Shown here one piece after another: positions 1 through 12,666 of a stretch of 64,000 nt of DNA; the first letter of the stretch is position 1, and the number at the start of each line of letters is the position of its first letter. The notes beneath the pieces were generated by a model that was not told where the DNA came from, did not search any database, and was given only the letters and a program-made list of their open reading frames with translations. The stretch lies in NCBI GenBank assembly GCA_016703155.1, contig JADJCP010000015.1, forward strand, positions 18,830 through 82,829, in the 5' to 3' direction. This DNA comes from Hydrogenophilales bacterium (GTDB taxonomy: Bacteria; Pseudomonadota; Gammaproteobacteria; Burkholderiales; Thiobacillaceae). A program made the translations under genes and the position numbers.

Positions 1-792
1 CGGGTAGGGGATGACGATGCCCCGCGCCCGATAATTTTCCAGGATGGCCTGGTTGACCTCGCCGATGGCCGCGGGGTAGTCGGGCACCTTGACCCAGGGT
101 TTGACGGCGATGGTCACCGAGAAATCAGCCAGGGTCGCGACCTGGATCAAGGGCGCTGGATCGGCCAGAATCTTTGGGTTGGCATGCAGAAGTTCCTCGA
201 TGCTGGCGATGGCGCGATTCATATCCGTGCCATAGGCCACGCCGACGTGGACGTTCAGTTGGCGGATGCGTCCGTAGTTATGCAGGATTTCGCCGGCGAT
301 CTTCCGGTTCGGGATGACCACGCGCGACAGGTCCGGGTGGCTCAGTGTCGTGCTGAACAGGGTGATCGTCCCGACCTCGCCTTCCTCGTGAGCGATGGAG
401 ATGTAGTCGCCGACCCGGAACGGCCGCGTGAAGATGATGGTCAGGCCGGCCGCCAGGTTGCTCAGCACGCCCTGCATGGCCAGGGCCGCGCCGGCTCCGG
501 CGATGCCCAGGCCGGCGATCAGCGGCAGTAATTCCACGCCCAGATTTTGCAGGGCCATGATCAGGAACAGCCCGAACACGATGATACGCACCGTGCGTTC
601 GAGCAACTGCGTCGTCGTCGGATCCAGATCCAGACGTGCGAACAGGCGCTGACTCATGCGACTCAGCCAGCGGGCGACATAGAACCCCAGGATGAGGATC
701 AGGCAGGCCACCAGCAGCTTCGGGCCGAACTGGATGGCCAGGGTAAGGGCGGTCGATTGGGCTTGGTCGAGGACCGCGAGCGGTTCGGTCAT
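1..792 (-). CDS. MscS-family mechanosensitive channel (3' end cut by window)
   Basis: Reading the minus strand from an ATG at 792 gives an open frame to base 1 with no stop, so only the N-terminal 264 residues are seen. An N-terminal membrane segment (about residues 18-38) and a second one (about 68-88) are followed by the Gly/Ala-rich pore helix typical of MscS (GLGIAGAGAALAMQGVLSN) and then the beta domain (FRVGDYI, GEVGTI, VVIPN). Small MscS channels release solutes from the cytoplasm on osmotic downshock. The gene stands alone, divergent from nothing visible, and is separated from rho by about 165 bp. Family assignment is firm; the C-terminal end is not visible. Confidence 0.9.
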   Translation of the reverse strand, partial: MTEPLAVLDQAQSTALTLAIQFGPKLLVACLILILGFYVARWLSRMSQRLFARLDLDPTTTQLLERTVRIIVFGLFLIMALQNLGVELLPLIAGLGIAGAGAALAMQGVLSNLAAGLTIIFTRPFRVGDYISIAHEEGEVGTITLFSTTLSHPDLSRVVIPNRKIAGEILHNYGRIRQLNVHVGVAYGTDMNRAIASIEELLHANPKILADPAPLIQVATLADFSVTIAVKPWVKVPDYPAAIGEVNQAILENYRARGIVIPYP

Positions 793-885
793 GGTGGTCT
801 CCCCTGGAGGTATACAGTGGAACTATTGTAGCCACCCCGCTTGGAGGATGCGTCACAGACACCGACGCGCCACGCCGCCGTAAAA

Positions 886-911
886 GACAAGCCCGCTTGC
901 GCGGGCCTGTT
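886..911 (-). terminator. Rho-independent terminator after rho
   Basis: The stem GCCCGC/GCGGGC with a TTGC loop lies about 50 bp past the rho stop. On the minus strand it is followed by TTGTCTTTTA. This gives an intrinsic end to the rho transcript. Confidence 0.7.
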
Positions 912-957
912 GAGTTGGGCTTGGACCCCGGCGTACGCCAGGGTGACGCGTGGTGAA

Positions 958-2217
<1,260 letters not shown>

Positions 2218-2282
2218 GGTGCTTGGATAGAGTGGGGAGTGCGGCGCGGGGGCCGTGGGAGCTTCTTCAGGGAGGGATTGGA

Positions 2283-2304
2283 CGCCCGGCGGAGACGCCG
2301 GGCG
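2283..2304 (-). promoter_or_regulatory. Perfect 9-bp hairpin between trxA and rho
   Basis: CGCCCGGCG, loop GAGA, CGCCGGGCG forms a perfect stem 20 bp after the trxA stop and about 65 bp before the rho start. No T-run follows on either strand. It may be a pause or attenuation site or a 3' end protector for trxA mRNA. rho is autoregulated by attenuation in other bacteria, but whether this hairpin has a part in that is inference. Confidence 0.5.
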
Positions 2305-2323
2305 GAATACAGACTAGCGAAGA

Positions 2324-2650
2324 TCAGATGTTGCTGTCAACAAAAGCCGTCAATTGCGATTTGGACAGGGCGCCGACCTTGGTGGCTTCGACATTGCCGT
2401 TCTTGAACACCATCAGCGTCGGGATGCCGCGGATACCGTACTTGGGTGGCGTCGCCTGATTCTCGTCGATGTTGAGCTTGCACACCTTGAGACGACCGGT
2501 GTATTCCTTGGCCACCTCGTCGAGAATCGGCGAGATCATCTTGCAGGGGCCGCACCAGTCCGCCCAGTAATCGACCAGGACCGGCATGGTGGACTGCAGG
2601 ACTTCCTGTTCGAAAGTGTCGTCGGTTACGTAATGGATATGTTCGCTCAT
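2324..2650 (-). CDS. trxA: Thioredoxin 1
   Basis: A 108-residue single-domain thioredoxin with the active-site motif WCGPC (Cys33, Cys36), the buried Asp ([10 protein letters not shown]) and the cis-proline loop GIPTLMVF. It reduces protein disulfides in the cytoplasm, serving ribonucleotide reductase, peroxiredoxins and methionine sulfoxide reductase. The length equals that of E. coli TrxA, and the gene sits upstream of rho as in many proteobacteria. It is divergent from fdxA, with about 110 bp between the starts to hold both promoters. Confidence 0.97.
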   Translation of the reverse strand: MSEHIHYVTDDTFEQEVLQSTMPVLVDYWADWCGPCKMISPILDEVAKEYTGRLKVCKLNIDENQATPPKYGIRGIPTLMVFKNGNVEATKVGALSKSQLTAFVDSNI

Positions 2651-2757
2651 CGTGGGAACCTCACATGGGAAGATAAGGATCGCTTGGCCTGCGGGTTTGA
2701 TTGGCCAATCGGGAAAACGCCGCTATCCTAGCGAAAAAGCCTGACAGAGGAAAGCGC

Positions 2758-3081
2758 ATGACTTATGTAGTGACCGAAAATTGTATCAACTGCAAATATA
2801 CCGACTGTGTCGATGTCTGCCCGGTGGACTGTTTCCACGAAGGCCCGAACTTCCTGGTGATCGACCCCGAGGAATGCATCGATTGCACCCTATGCGTCGC
2901 CGAGTGCCCGGCCGAAGCCATCTTCGCCGAGGACGACGTACCCGCTGATCAACAGCATTGTATCCAGCTTAACGCCGAGCTGGCCCGCGCCTGGCCGGTC
3001 CTCGTCGAAAAGAAGGCGCCGCTGCCGGACGCCGACGCCTGGGATGGCAAGACAGGCAAACTCGACAAGCTCATTCGCTGA
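2758..3081 (+). CDS. fdxA: 7Fe ferredoxin FdxA
   Basis: 107 residues from the ATG at 2758, preceded by the ribosome-binding sequence AGAGGAAAG. The first cysteine cluster [14 protein letters not shown] and the second [12 protein letters not shown] match the Azotobacter FdI type, which carries one [3Fe-4S] and one [4Fe-4S] cluster. The [20 protein letters not shown] core and the acidic C-terminal extension are also typical. It is a soluble low-potential electron carrier; its redox partner cannot be inferred here. Convergent with ubiE. Confidence 0.95.
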   Translation: MTYVVTENCINCKYTDCVDVCPVDCFHEGPNFLVIDPEECIDCTLCVAECPAEAIFAEDDVPADQQHCIQLNAELARAWPVLVEKKAPLPDADAWDGKTGKLDKLIR

Positions 3082-3089
3082 ACCCGGCC

Positions 3090-3831
3090 TCAAGCGAGGC
3101 GATATCCGATGTGCAAGGCCACCACGCCCATCGTCAGGTTGTGGTAATCGACCTTGCCGAAGCCGACCTCCTGCATCATCGCCTTCAGGGTTTCCTGGTC
3201 TGGGTGCATGCGGATCGATTCGGCGAGGTATTTGTAGCTTTCGGCATCCTTGGTGACCAGTTCGCCGATGCGCGGCAACACCTGGAAGGAATACGCGTCG
3301 TAGACCGGCGCCAGGGGCTTCCAGACCTTGGAGAACTCCAGCACCATCAACTTGCCGCCCGGCTTCAGGACACGGCGCATCTCCGCCAGGGCCGCGTCCT
3401 TGTGGGTCATGTTGCGCAGGCCGAAGGCCACCGTCACCAGATCGAAATAGCCGTCCGGGAAAGGTAGTTTTTCGGCGTCGCACTGTGCCACGGGCAGCAT
3501 CATGCCCGCGTCGAGCATGCGGTCGCGACCGACACCGAGCATCGAGCCGTTGATGTCGGTGAGCCAGACCTGGCCGCTGGGACCGGCGTCCCTGGCCAGC
3601 AGGCGGGAGATGTCGCCGGTACCGCCGGCGATGTCCAGGCAGCGGTAGCCGGGGCGGACATTCGCCTTGAGTTGCAGGAAGCGCTTCCAGACCCGGTGCA
3701 GACCCGCCGACATCAGATCGTTCATGACGTCGTAACGGTTGGCTACGGAATGGAAGACTTCGGCGACCTTTGCGCCTTTCGTTTTCGGCGACCGTTTTGT
3801 AACCGAAATGGGTGGTTTTGTCGTCGCTCAC
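3090..3831 (-). CDS. ubiE: Ubiquinone/menaquinone methyltransferase UbiE (frameshift near 3765)
   Basis: The protein begins [18 protein letters not shown] at 3831. The frame is then lost near 3765 and resumes one frame over as [20 protein letters not shown], running to 3090. Joined, the two parts give a normal-length UbiE with SAM motif [10 protein letters not shown] and the family motif GLRNMTH. UbiE methylates the quinone ring carbon in ubiquinone and menaquinone synthesis. One missing base explains the break, and since the gene is normally needed for respiration and several other genes here have the same kind of break, I take it as a sequence error. The next gene upstream, yggX, overlaps it by 4 bp. 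Confidence 0.92.
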
Positions 3832-4091
3832 GGCCTGAAGCCTTCGGGGGCGCCGACGCCATCGCCGAAGAAATATTTTTCAGCCTGTTCCATCAGGTAT
3901 TTGCGATGCTGGGCATCGGCCAGATTGAGGCGGTTCTCGTTGATGATCATGGTCTGCAAGCGAACCCAGCCCTGCCAGGCCTCTTTCGAAACGCCTTCGA
4001 ATAGACGCTTGCCCAGGTCGCCGGGATAGGGCGGGAAATCCATGCCTTCGGCCTCGCGGCCCAGCTTCACACATTGCACCATGCGTGCCAT
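3828..4091 (-). CDS. yggX: Probable Fe(2+)-trafficking protein YggX
   Basis: 87 residues, the usual family length. It starts [19 protein letters not shown], with the conserved N-terminal cysteine (Cys7), the [12 protein letters not shown] block, KEAWQGW and the [10 protein letters not shown] block. The family protects iron-sulfur enzymes from oxidative damage and is thought to move Fe(II) in the cytoplasm. It precedes ubiE with a 4-bp overlap, so the two are likely co-transcribed. Confidence 0.95.
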   Translation of the reverse strand: MARMVQCVKLGREAEGMDFPPYPGDLGKRLFEGVSKEAWQGWVRLQTMIINENRLNLADAQHRKYLMEQAEKYFFGDGVGAPEGFRP

Positions 4092-4148
4092 GACAAACTC
4101 CTGTCGAATATCAATGATTGCTGATGTTAGCCCAAGGCCCGGCGCGCG

Positions 4149-4474
4149 TCACGCGCTCCCGGACAACTGCTTCTCCAGGCGTTTGGCGAAAACTTTCATC
4201 TCCTTGGCGGCCTGGATGTCGCCCTTGCCTTCTGCCACGGCGATGCCGCGCGTATAGGCATCGAGCGCCGCTTGCGTCGCACCGGCTTCGGCCCAGGCCT
4301 TGCCGAGCAGCTTCCAGGCAGCGGAATAACCGGGATCGTGGCGTGTCGCCGCTTCCAGATGCGCTGCCGCATCAGACGGCCGGCCGGCCTTGAGATATTC
4401 ATTGCCCAGGCTGTAGCGCAGCATGGCGGAATCCTTGCCGGCGGCAAGCATCTTCTCGAAGGTGTCCAGAGCGC

Positions 4475-4478
<4 letters not shown>
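4149..4478 (-). CDS. Small TPR-repeat protein
   Basis: About 109 residues from the ATG at 4478, which overlaps the end of trkH by 4 bp, making this the better start over the upstream in-frame ATG inside trkH. Two or more tetratricopeptide helices can be seen: SAMLRYSLGNEYLKAGRPSDAA, then SAAWKLLGKAWAEAGATQAALDAY. It has no signal peptide and is probably a cytoplasmic scaffold. The overlap suggests translational coupling to the potassium uptake genes, but a functional link is not shown. Confidence 0.8.
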
Positions 4479-5920
<1,442 letters not shown>

Positions 5921-5933
5921 GGTTCGTCCTGAC

Positions 5934-7334
5934 TCAGAAAAAGCCGAAGCCGACCTGGAACAACTTTTCGACTTTGGCGATCATGCGTTTGTTGGGGACG
6001 AAAATGATCAGGTGGTCCTCGGCAACGATTCGGGTATCGTGGTGAGCGATGATCACCTCGTCGCCACGCAGGATGGCACCGATGGAGACGCCTTCGGGCA
6101 GGGTGATTTCTTCGAGACTGCGGCCGATCAGTTTCGAGGACTTGGTATCGCCATGTACGACGACCTCCATGGCCTCGGCCGCGCCGCGCCGCAAACTATG
6201 CACCACGGTCATGTCGCCGCGCCGGATGTGGGTCAGCAGCGGGCCGATGGTGGCTTGGGCCGGTGACAGGGCGATGTCGATTTCGCCGCCCTGCAGCAGA
6301 TCGACATAGGTGGAACGGTTGATCAGGGAGATCACTTTCCTCGCGCCGAGGCGCTTGGCGAGCAGCGACGACATGATGTTGTCCTCGTCGTCGTTGGTCA
6401 GGGCGCAGAATACGTCGATATCCTCGATGTTCTCCTGCGCGAGCAGCGCCTCGTCGGTGGCGTTGCCGGCCAGGACCAAGGTATTGCTGAGTTCCTCGGA
6501 CAGCTTGGCGGCGTGCTTCTTGTTCTCCTCGATGAGTTTCACCTGATAGGTCTGTTCCAGGCTGCGCGCCAGGCGTCGGCCGATATTGCCGCCGCCGGCG
6601 ATCATCACCCGGCGCACGCTGGCATCGGTATGGTGCATCTCTTTCATAACGGCGCGGATATTTTCGGTCGCCGCCAGGAAAAAGACTTCATCGCCTTCCT
6701 GGATGATGGTGTTGCCCTCGGGGATGATCGCCCGGTCCTGGCGGTAGATAGCCGCGATTCGGGCGTCAAGATGGTGTATGGCCTTCTGCTCCCGGAAAAA
6801 CAGGTGCATGTGCTCACGCAGATGCTTCAATTCGTGCCCGACCATGAAGCCGCCTTGCGCCCGTACCGCGACCAGACGGATGCGGCCATCGGCGAAATCC
6901 ACCACCTGCAAGGCTTCCGGATAATCGATCAGGCGCCGTAAGTAGTCGGTGATCTCCTGCTCTGGGGCGATGACATGATCCACGCCGAAATGTTCGGCAT
7001 TGAACAACTGTGGGTAGTTCATGTAGTCCGTGGAACGGATGCGGGCGATCTTGGTGGGGATATTGAACAGGGTGCTGGCCAGTTTGCAGGCCACCATGTT
7101 GGTTTCGTCGTTGAGCGTTACCGCCACCAGCATGTCCGCGTCCTCGGCACCCGCCTGGCGCAGGATGGCGGGGTGCGAGGCCTGGCCGCAGACGGTGCGC
7201 AGGTCGAAACGGTCCTGGAGTTCGGCGAGTTTATCCGCGTCGACGTCGATGACCGTCAGGTCGTTGCCTTCCCGCACCAGATGTTCGGCAAGATTTGAGC
7301 CGACCTGGCCGGCTCCAAGGATGATGATCTTCAA
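5934..7334 (-). CDS. trkA: Trk system NAD-binding subunit TrkA
   Basis: 466 residues with two tandem RCK units, each a Rossmann fold plus a TrkA_C domain. The first nucleotide-binding loop is GAGQVGSNLAEHL at residue 7 and the second is AGGGNIGRRLA near 240. It is the cytosolic ring that binds NAD(H) and ATP/ADP and gates TrkH. It lies between ntrX and trkH, an arrangement seen in many betaproteobacteria. Confidence 0.96.
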   Translation of the reverse strand: MKIIILGAGQVGSNLAEHLVREGNDLTVIDVDADKLAELQDRFDLRTVCGQASHPAILRQAGAEDADMLVAVTLNDETNMVACKLASTLFNIPTKIARIRSTDYMNYPQLFNAEHFGVDHVIAPEQEITDYLRRLIDYPEALQVVDFADGRIRLVAVRAQGGFMVGHELKHLREHMHLFFREQKAIHHLDARIAAIYRQDRAIIPEGNTIIQEGDEVFFLAATENIRAVMKEMHHTDASVRRVMIAGGGNIGRRLARSLEQTYQVKLIEENKKHAAKLSEELSNTLVLAGNATDEALLAQENIEDIDVFCALTNDDEDNIMSSLLAKRLGARKVISLINRSTYVDLLQGGEIDIALSPAQATIGPLLTHIRRGDMTVVHSLRRGAAEAMEVVVHGDTKSSKLIGRSLEEITLPEGVSIGAILRGDEVIIAHHDTRIVAEDHLIIFVPNKRMIAKVEKLFQVGFGFF

Positions 7335-7377
7335 GAGGTCTCCGGGAATGGCTCGAAGCGACGGAAACGCGCAAGCG

Positions 7378-8631
7378 TCAAGCTTCGTTGCGGGAGTGCG
7401 ATTTTACGCCGAGTTGCTTGAGTTTCCGGTACAGGTGCGTGCGCTCCAGGCCAGACCGGTCGGCCACCTTGGTGATGCTGCCGCCACACTCGTCGAGCAT
7501 GCATTCGAGATAGGCCTTCTCGAAGGCATCGCGGGCCTCCTTGATGGGCAGGCCGAAAAGATGGGTGAGGGCGCCGGCATTTGCCTTGGTGGCACTGCCC
7601 AGTACCGCTTCAACCTCGGCGAGGCCGATTTCATCGACCAGGCAGGTAATCGCCAGGTTGTTGGCCAGGGCACGCAGTTCTTCCATATTGCCGGGCCAGT
7701 CGTGCTTGCTCAGGCGTTCAAGCGCCACCTGGGTGAACCGTTTTGCGCCGAGACCCTGGGTCTCGGCGGCTTCCTTGAGGGCTGCCTCGGCAAGCGGCGC
7801 GATATCTTCACGGTGTTCGCGCAAGGAAGGGATGCGCACGGCAACGTGCGACAGGGTATTGAACAGGTCGCGCGAATACTGATTGTCGCCAGCCATTTGC
7901 GCCAGGTTATCGCTGCTCGCGCAGACGACCTTGACGCCGTATTCACCACGCTTGGCGATGAGCAGCAACAGTCCTTTCTGCTGCAGCGGGGTGAGCTTGC
8001 CGATGTCGCGCAGGAAGAGCATGCCGCCTTTACTTTTCTGTAACCAGTCCAGTGGATTTTCGGACAGTGGCGAGTGATCGTCCGGAGCCAGAAAGGTCGT
8101 CCCGGGAACCTGCATGAAGCGGGCACACAATTCGGCGCTGGTGCCGGCCTCGCCGCTGAGCAGAATGGGGGCATTCGATTGGGCCGCCTGGCGCAGGCGT
8201 TGCGCGATCGCCTCGCCGTTGCCCAGCGGGTCCAGGGACACGGGTCTGGCGGTCCGGTTAGGACGGCTATTGAGGGCCGTTGCCACGGTCGCCAGGAGTT
8301 TTTTGTAGGGGACCGGTTTTTCCAGGAAGTCGAAAGCGCCCAGGCGCGTGGCTTCAACCGCGGTGTGGATCGTGCCGTGGCCGGACATCATCACCACCGG
8401 CATGGTGAGCAACTCGTCGCTGACCCATTCCTTGAGGAGCGACAGGCCGTCGACATCCGGCATCCAGATATCCAGCAGAACCAGGTCGGGTGCTTTTTCA
8501 AGACGCGCGGCGCGCGCCTCCTCGCCATTCTCGGCGAGACGCACCTCATAGCCTTCGTCTTCCAGTATTTCCTTCAACAGGTCACGAATACCGGGTTCGT
8601 CGTCCACCACCAGGATTTCACTCATCCCCAT
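7378..8631 (-). CDS. NtrX-like response regulator with degenerate sigma-54 ATPase domain
   Basis: 417 residues. The receiver domain is complete (VDDEPGIRD, phospho-acceptor Asp in LVLLDIWMPDVDG, Lys in FLEKPV). The central domain is shorter than a normal AAA+ activator: the Walker A position reads GEAGTSAE with no Lys, and I find no GAFTGA loop for sigma-54 contact. The later NWPGN-type segment (HDWPGNMEELRALANN) and the Fis-type helix-turn-helix (LERTHLYRKLKQLG) are present. It probably binds DNA under control of the upstream kinase but cannot remodel sigma-54 holoenzyme. It overlaps the kinase gene by 14 bp. Confidence 0.85.
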   Translation of the reverse strand: MGMSEILVVDDEPGIRDLLKEILEDEGYEVRLAENGEEARAARLEKAPDLVLLDIWMPDVDGLSLLKEWVSDELLTMPVVMMSGHGTIHTAVEATRLGAFDFLEKPVPYKKLLATVATALNSRPNRTARPVSLDPLGNGEAIAQRLRQAAQSNAPILLSGEAGTSAELCARFMQVPGTTFLAPDDHSPLSENPLDWLQKSKGGMLFLRDIGKLTPLQQKGLLLLIAKRGEYGVKVVCASSDNLAQMAGDNQYSRDLFNTLSHVAVRIPSLREHREDIAPLAEAALKEAAETQGLGAKRFTQVALERLSKHDWPGNMEELRALANNLAITCLVDEIGLAEVEAVLGSATKANAGALTHLFGLPIKEARDAFEKAYLECMLDECGGSITKVADRSGLERTHLYRKLKQLGVKSHSRNEA

Positions 8632-10752
8632 TCTCCTGCGCCGTCACGGGTAATCTGATGCACACACCTGCCCCCTTGGGTGTCAAATTGCGTACCTCGA
8701 TGCTGCCATGATGCTCTTCAATGATCTTCTTGACGATGGGCAGACCCAGCCCCGTGCCTTTCGGCTTGTTCGTCGCATATGGCTCGAAGAGGCGACTCAT
8801 CAGACTGTCCGGGAAGCCGGGGCCATTGTCTTCAATACATAGTATGACTGTTTCGGCCTCAAGTCGGGTAGTCACATCGATATGCGCGTCGAGGCTTTCC
8901 GCCATCGCCTCCTGGGCGTTCTTGAACAGGTTGACTAGAACCTGGCGTAACAGCGACGGGTCGGCGCCGACCTTGGGCAGGCCCTCCGCCCCGGTGGGCG
9001 TTGACCGGCAGGGTGTCTTCATAGAGCGACAGGACCTCGCCGATCAGTTGGTTCAGGTCGACCCAGACAATCCTCGGGCTCGGTAGACGGGCATACTGCG
9101 AGAAGGCGTTGACCAGGTTTTCATCGACTCGACCTGATTGACGATGGTTTCGGTGGACGCATCAGGATCTGGCGCTCGGCTGGTTCGAGTTTATCTTCCA
9201 GCTTGACTTGCAAACGCTCGGCGGATAGCTGGATCGGCGTCAACGGGTTCTTGATCTCGTGCGCCATACGCCGGGCCACCTCGCCCCAGGCGGCATCGCG
9301 CTGGGCCTGGAGTAGCTGGGTGATGTCGTCGAAGACCAGTGCGAATTCCGGATACTCCCCGGCGGTCAGGGGGGTGCCACGGGCCAGCAGTTGGCGCATG
9401 CCGGTTTCGGTGGCGAGTTCGATCTGTTCGCGCCAGGGTTGCGAAACGTGATCGCGGAAGTGTTGATCCATATGCAAACCAAAGCGGCACAGACTGCTCT
9501 CGGGCGGGCCACATTCACGCAGCGGCACGCCCTGAAGTGCCTCGGCGTCGACCCCGAGGATCGCCGCGGCGGCCGGATTTACCATGTGTATGCGTAGATC
9601 GCGGTCGAGGGTCACCACCGCTGTGCTGACGCTGCCGAGAATGCTTTCCAGGTAGTTCTTGGTTTCCGCCAATTGGTTGCGGCTTTGCTCAGCCGTCGCG
9701 CGCGCGTCGGAGAGCTGCTGGGTCATGCGGTTGAAGGAGTGGGTGAGCATGCCCAGCTCATCCTTGCGGGCGCTGGCTTGTACCTGGGAGAAATCACCCC
9801 GGGCGACGGCGCGGGTACCGCGCGCCAGGGCGCGTAGGGGCGCCGCCAGACGTTCCGAGAGGATGAAGGCGATGGCCAGCGAGGCGAACAGGGTCAGCGC
9901 CAGGGTGAGGGTGAGGGATAGTCCGTACAAGCGCTTGAGTCCCAACTTGGAGACCGCCAGTTCCTGGTAGGCGCGATGCGTCATTTCGACGCTTTGTGCG
10001 TCTTCCGATAGCTTGGCTGGTACCGGTTGGGTGATTTGGAGCAGGCGGAGGGTTTCGCTGAGACTGACCAGATTGACCGGGACCACGACCCGAATGACCA
10101 AGGACTTGCCGTCTTCGCTTTGCTCGATGCGCGACCAGGGCTGTTGCAGGCGTGCTTGCCAGATGGCATCGCGTTCGGGCGCGCTGGGCAGCAAGTCGGC
10201 CTTGTCGCCGGAGGCAAACCCGAGCAGGCGGCCATCGGCATCGAACAGGGATATCTGGCGCAAGCCGACCCCTTCGCGCAAGCTGTTCAGGCGGTTGATG
10301 TGCAGTACAGGGGGAATCTCGGAAAGTTGCTGGGCGATCAACTCGGCTTTCTTGACGTGATCCCGCTCCAGATGCTCCAACGCCGATTGGCCAAGCGCCA
10401 GGCCGCTTTCCAGCGCTTGTTCGACACGCACGTCAAACCAGGATTCAATCGACGTGACGATGAATTGCACCGAGACGCCATAGACGATCAAGCCCGGTAT
10501 CAGCGACATCAGGCCGAGGGTCCAGAACAACCGGGCGGTGAGGCGGGAGCCGAACACACCGGCCCGTACCCGACGCAACAGGCTGTAGACCTGATAGCCG
10601 AAAAGTATCGCCAGGCCCAGGGCGGCGAGCGCGGTCAGACCGAGCAGCAATGGCAGGTTGGCGGCGAAGAGTTCGGTGTTCGAGGCGCCCAGGGACAACA
10701 GGACGATGAGGCCGGCACCGAGGAGCAAACTACCAATGACAATGTTATGCAT
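8618..10752 (-). CDS. ntrY: NtrY-like sensor histidine kinase (three frameshifts, 9000-9165)
   Basis: From the ATG at 10752: four membrane segments (two near residues 5-55, one near 75-100, one near 285-305), HAMP (ALARGTRAVARGDFSQ), PAS domain, then HisKA with RRMAHEIKNPLTPIQLSAER. The frame breaks near 9165, 9135 and 9000; read across, the text is continuous (ESMKNLVNAFSQYARLPSP) into the HATPase domain (NLFKNAQEAM, IEDNGPGFP, KGTGLGLPIVKKI). It is the partner of the adjacent NtrX-like regulator, a pair often tied to nitrogen or redox sensing. Three single-base losses within 170 bp in otherwise perfect sequence suggest base-calling errors. Confidence 0.9.
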
Positions 10753-10799
10753 GCCGTCCTTCTCCCGGAACTACCTTGATTGAGGCGTCGGTCAGCCCA

Positions 10800-11373
10800 T
10801 CAGGGTTTGAAGGACCATTCGCGCCAATCGGAATCGAGATCCCAGCGATTCGACGTGAAGGCATTGATCTGGAGTGGTTTCGGCAGGAGCGAGGTGTCCA
10901 GGTACATGCGCACCCGCGCCTGGTACAGAAATTTATGTTGCACGGCCTTCTTGTCGAAGACATGCCAGTCATCCAGAGCGCCCAGGGTCTGGAGCGCATG
11001 TGACAAGGTGTCGAACGTGCGCACATTGCCGCCACTGCTGATCTGATAGTTGCGCAGCAGGGCATTGTGGGAAAGCCGCAGGACGCGGCGCAGGTCGGCG
11101 ACGTCTTCGGAGAGCCAGAAGTCCCTGGGCCGGTCGGCCTCGAACAGCTGCACAAAATGCAGAGGTACCCCGCGCTCCAGGGCGTCCGTCATGGCCGGGG
11201 ACAGCTTTAGTTGATAGCCGCCAAGCAGGCTGTAGGCCTCGCCACGTAGCACCAGTTCGGCGCGCAACAACTGGATCGGCTCGTCCGAGGCGCGTCCGAC
11301 CACCGGCAGCATGGTCGCCAGGGGTAGGCATAGCGCGAGTTTAAGAAACTCACGTCTTGACGAAGCGCGCATA
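10800..11373 (-). CDS. DUF4390 protein with Tat-type signal
   Basis: About 190 residues from the ATG at 11373, 24 bp inside the end of rsmB. The N-terminus [20 protein letters not shown] has a perfect twin-arginine motif (SRREFLK), a hydrophobic stretch and a small-residue cleavage region (VGRASDEP). The rest matches the DUF4390 family of betaproteobacteria, regularly found between rsmB and ntrY. Function unknown; export by the Tat route suggests it folds or binds something before crossing the membrane. Confidence 0.85.
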
Positions 11374-12666
11374 GAAGAAGCCGTCGTGGTCGCTGCTCGG
11401 TAACAGTTGGCCACCCTGGCCACCCGGGAGGTTCAACGTTTCCCGCCGCGCATCGTCGTGGCGTCGGAGAAAATGCTCGGCCTGGGATTCGTTTTCTTCA
11501 CGGAACAGGCTGCATGTGGCGTACAGCAATTTACCACCGCGCCCGAGCAAGGGCCAAACGGCATCCAGCAAACGCGCTTGTGCGGTCGCAAGGTGTGTTG
11601 CGTCCTCGGGACGCTTCAGCCATTTCCCGTCGGGATGCCTGCGTACTACACCGGATGCCGTGCAGGGCGCATCCAGGAGAATTCGCTCAAAAGCCCGTCC
11701 GTCCCACCAGGGCTTCGGCGTGCCGGCATCGCCGACGGCCACTTTGGCGTTGAGCCCGAGCCGCTTCAGGTTGCCGGTGACGCGCTCCAGGCGCCTGGCA
11801 TCGCTGTCCAGGGCGAGCAGGTCGACGTCATGGCATTCCAGGATGTGCGCGGTTTTGCCGCCTGGCGCGGCACAGGCATCGAGTACATGCATGCCATCGG
11901 CGATATCCAGGAGGCCCTCGGCGTATTGGGCGCCCAGGTCTTGCACCGATACCGAACCTTCGGCAAAGCCGGGCAGGTCATGAACGGGGATAGGTTTGGC
12001 GAGGGTAAGTGCATACTCACCCATTGGCCGTGCGTCGATCCCGGCATCCAGCAGGCGCTTGGCGTAGTCGGCAACGCTACCCTGGCGCGGGTTTACGCGC
12101 AGCGTCATGGGGGGATGCAGGTTCATGGTCGCCAGGAGGCCGACCCACTGCTCGGGGTACTCGGCTGCCAGGCGTTCTTGCCACCAGACCGGGAAATTGT
12201 GCCGCGCTTCCGGATCGCCCGCCGCCGCCTGAACCAGATCGTTCCGCCGCCGCTGGAAGGAGCGCAGCACGCCGTTGACCAGGCCACGCGCCCGGGGATA
12301 GTGCCGGGCCGCCTGCTCGACGGCTTCGTTGACAGCGGCATAGGCGGGGGTCTCGCCACGATCGAGTTCGTATAGACCGACCAGCAGCAGGCCCTGAAGT
12401 TCGGTGGGCTGTAGGGGTCGCTCCAGTAGTTGGTCGAGGTAAAAACCGAGGCGCCCCAGATGGCGCAGGATGCCATAGGCCAGATCCTGGGCGGCGGCGA
12501 TGGTCCGGGCCTCCGGGTGACCGCGCCGGGCGCGCTCCATGGCCAGGGTCAGGCTTTGTCCGTCAAGAAGGACGGCGTTGACCAGATCGGCGGCCAGCTC
12601 GCGCGCCGAAGCAACCGGGCGGGAGGCCGCGGGATATCGGGGTGTGGCCGGCCGGGACACGTTCAA
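11350..12666 (-). CDS. rsmB: 16S rRNA m5C967 methyltransferase RsmB
   Basis: 438 residues: N-terminal NusB-like RNA-binding domain (about 1-150) and a SAM methyltransferase domain with [15 protein letters not shown], the catalytic pair [16 protein letters not shown] and YATCSL. It methylates C967 of 16S rRNA. Its ATG overlaps the htpX stop by 4 bp, and the following DUF4390 gene starts inside it, so the cluster htpX-rsmB-DUF4390-ntrY is tightly packed. Confidence 0.96.
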   Translation of the reverse strand: MNVSRPATPRYPAASRPVASARELAADLVNAVLLDGQSLTLAMERARRGHPEARTIAAAQDLAYGILRHLGRLGFYLDQLLERPLQPTELQGLLLVGLYELDRGETPAYAAVNEAVEQAARHYPRARGLVNGVLRSFQRRRNDLVQAAAGDPEARHNFPVWWQERLAAEYPEQWVGLLATMNLHPPMTLRVNPRQGSVADYAKRLLDAGIDARPMGEYALTLAKPIPVHDLPGFAEGSVSVQDLGAQYAEGLLDIADGMHVLDACAAPGGKTAHILECHDVDLLALDSDARRLERVTGNLKRLGLNAKVAVGDAGTPKPWWDGRAFERILLDAPCTASGVVRRHPDGKWLKRPEDATHLATAQARLLDAVWPLLGRGGKLLYATCSLFREENESQAEHFLRRHDDARRETLNLPGGQGGQLLPSSDHDGFFYARFVKT

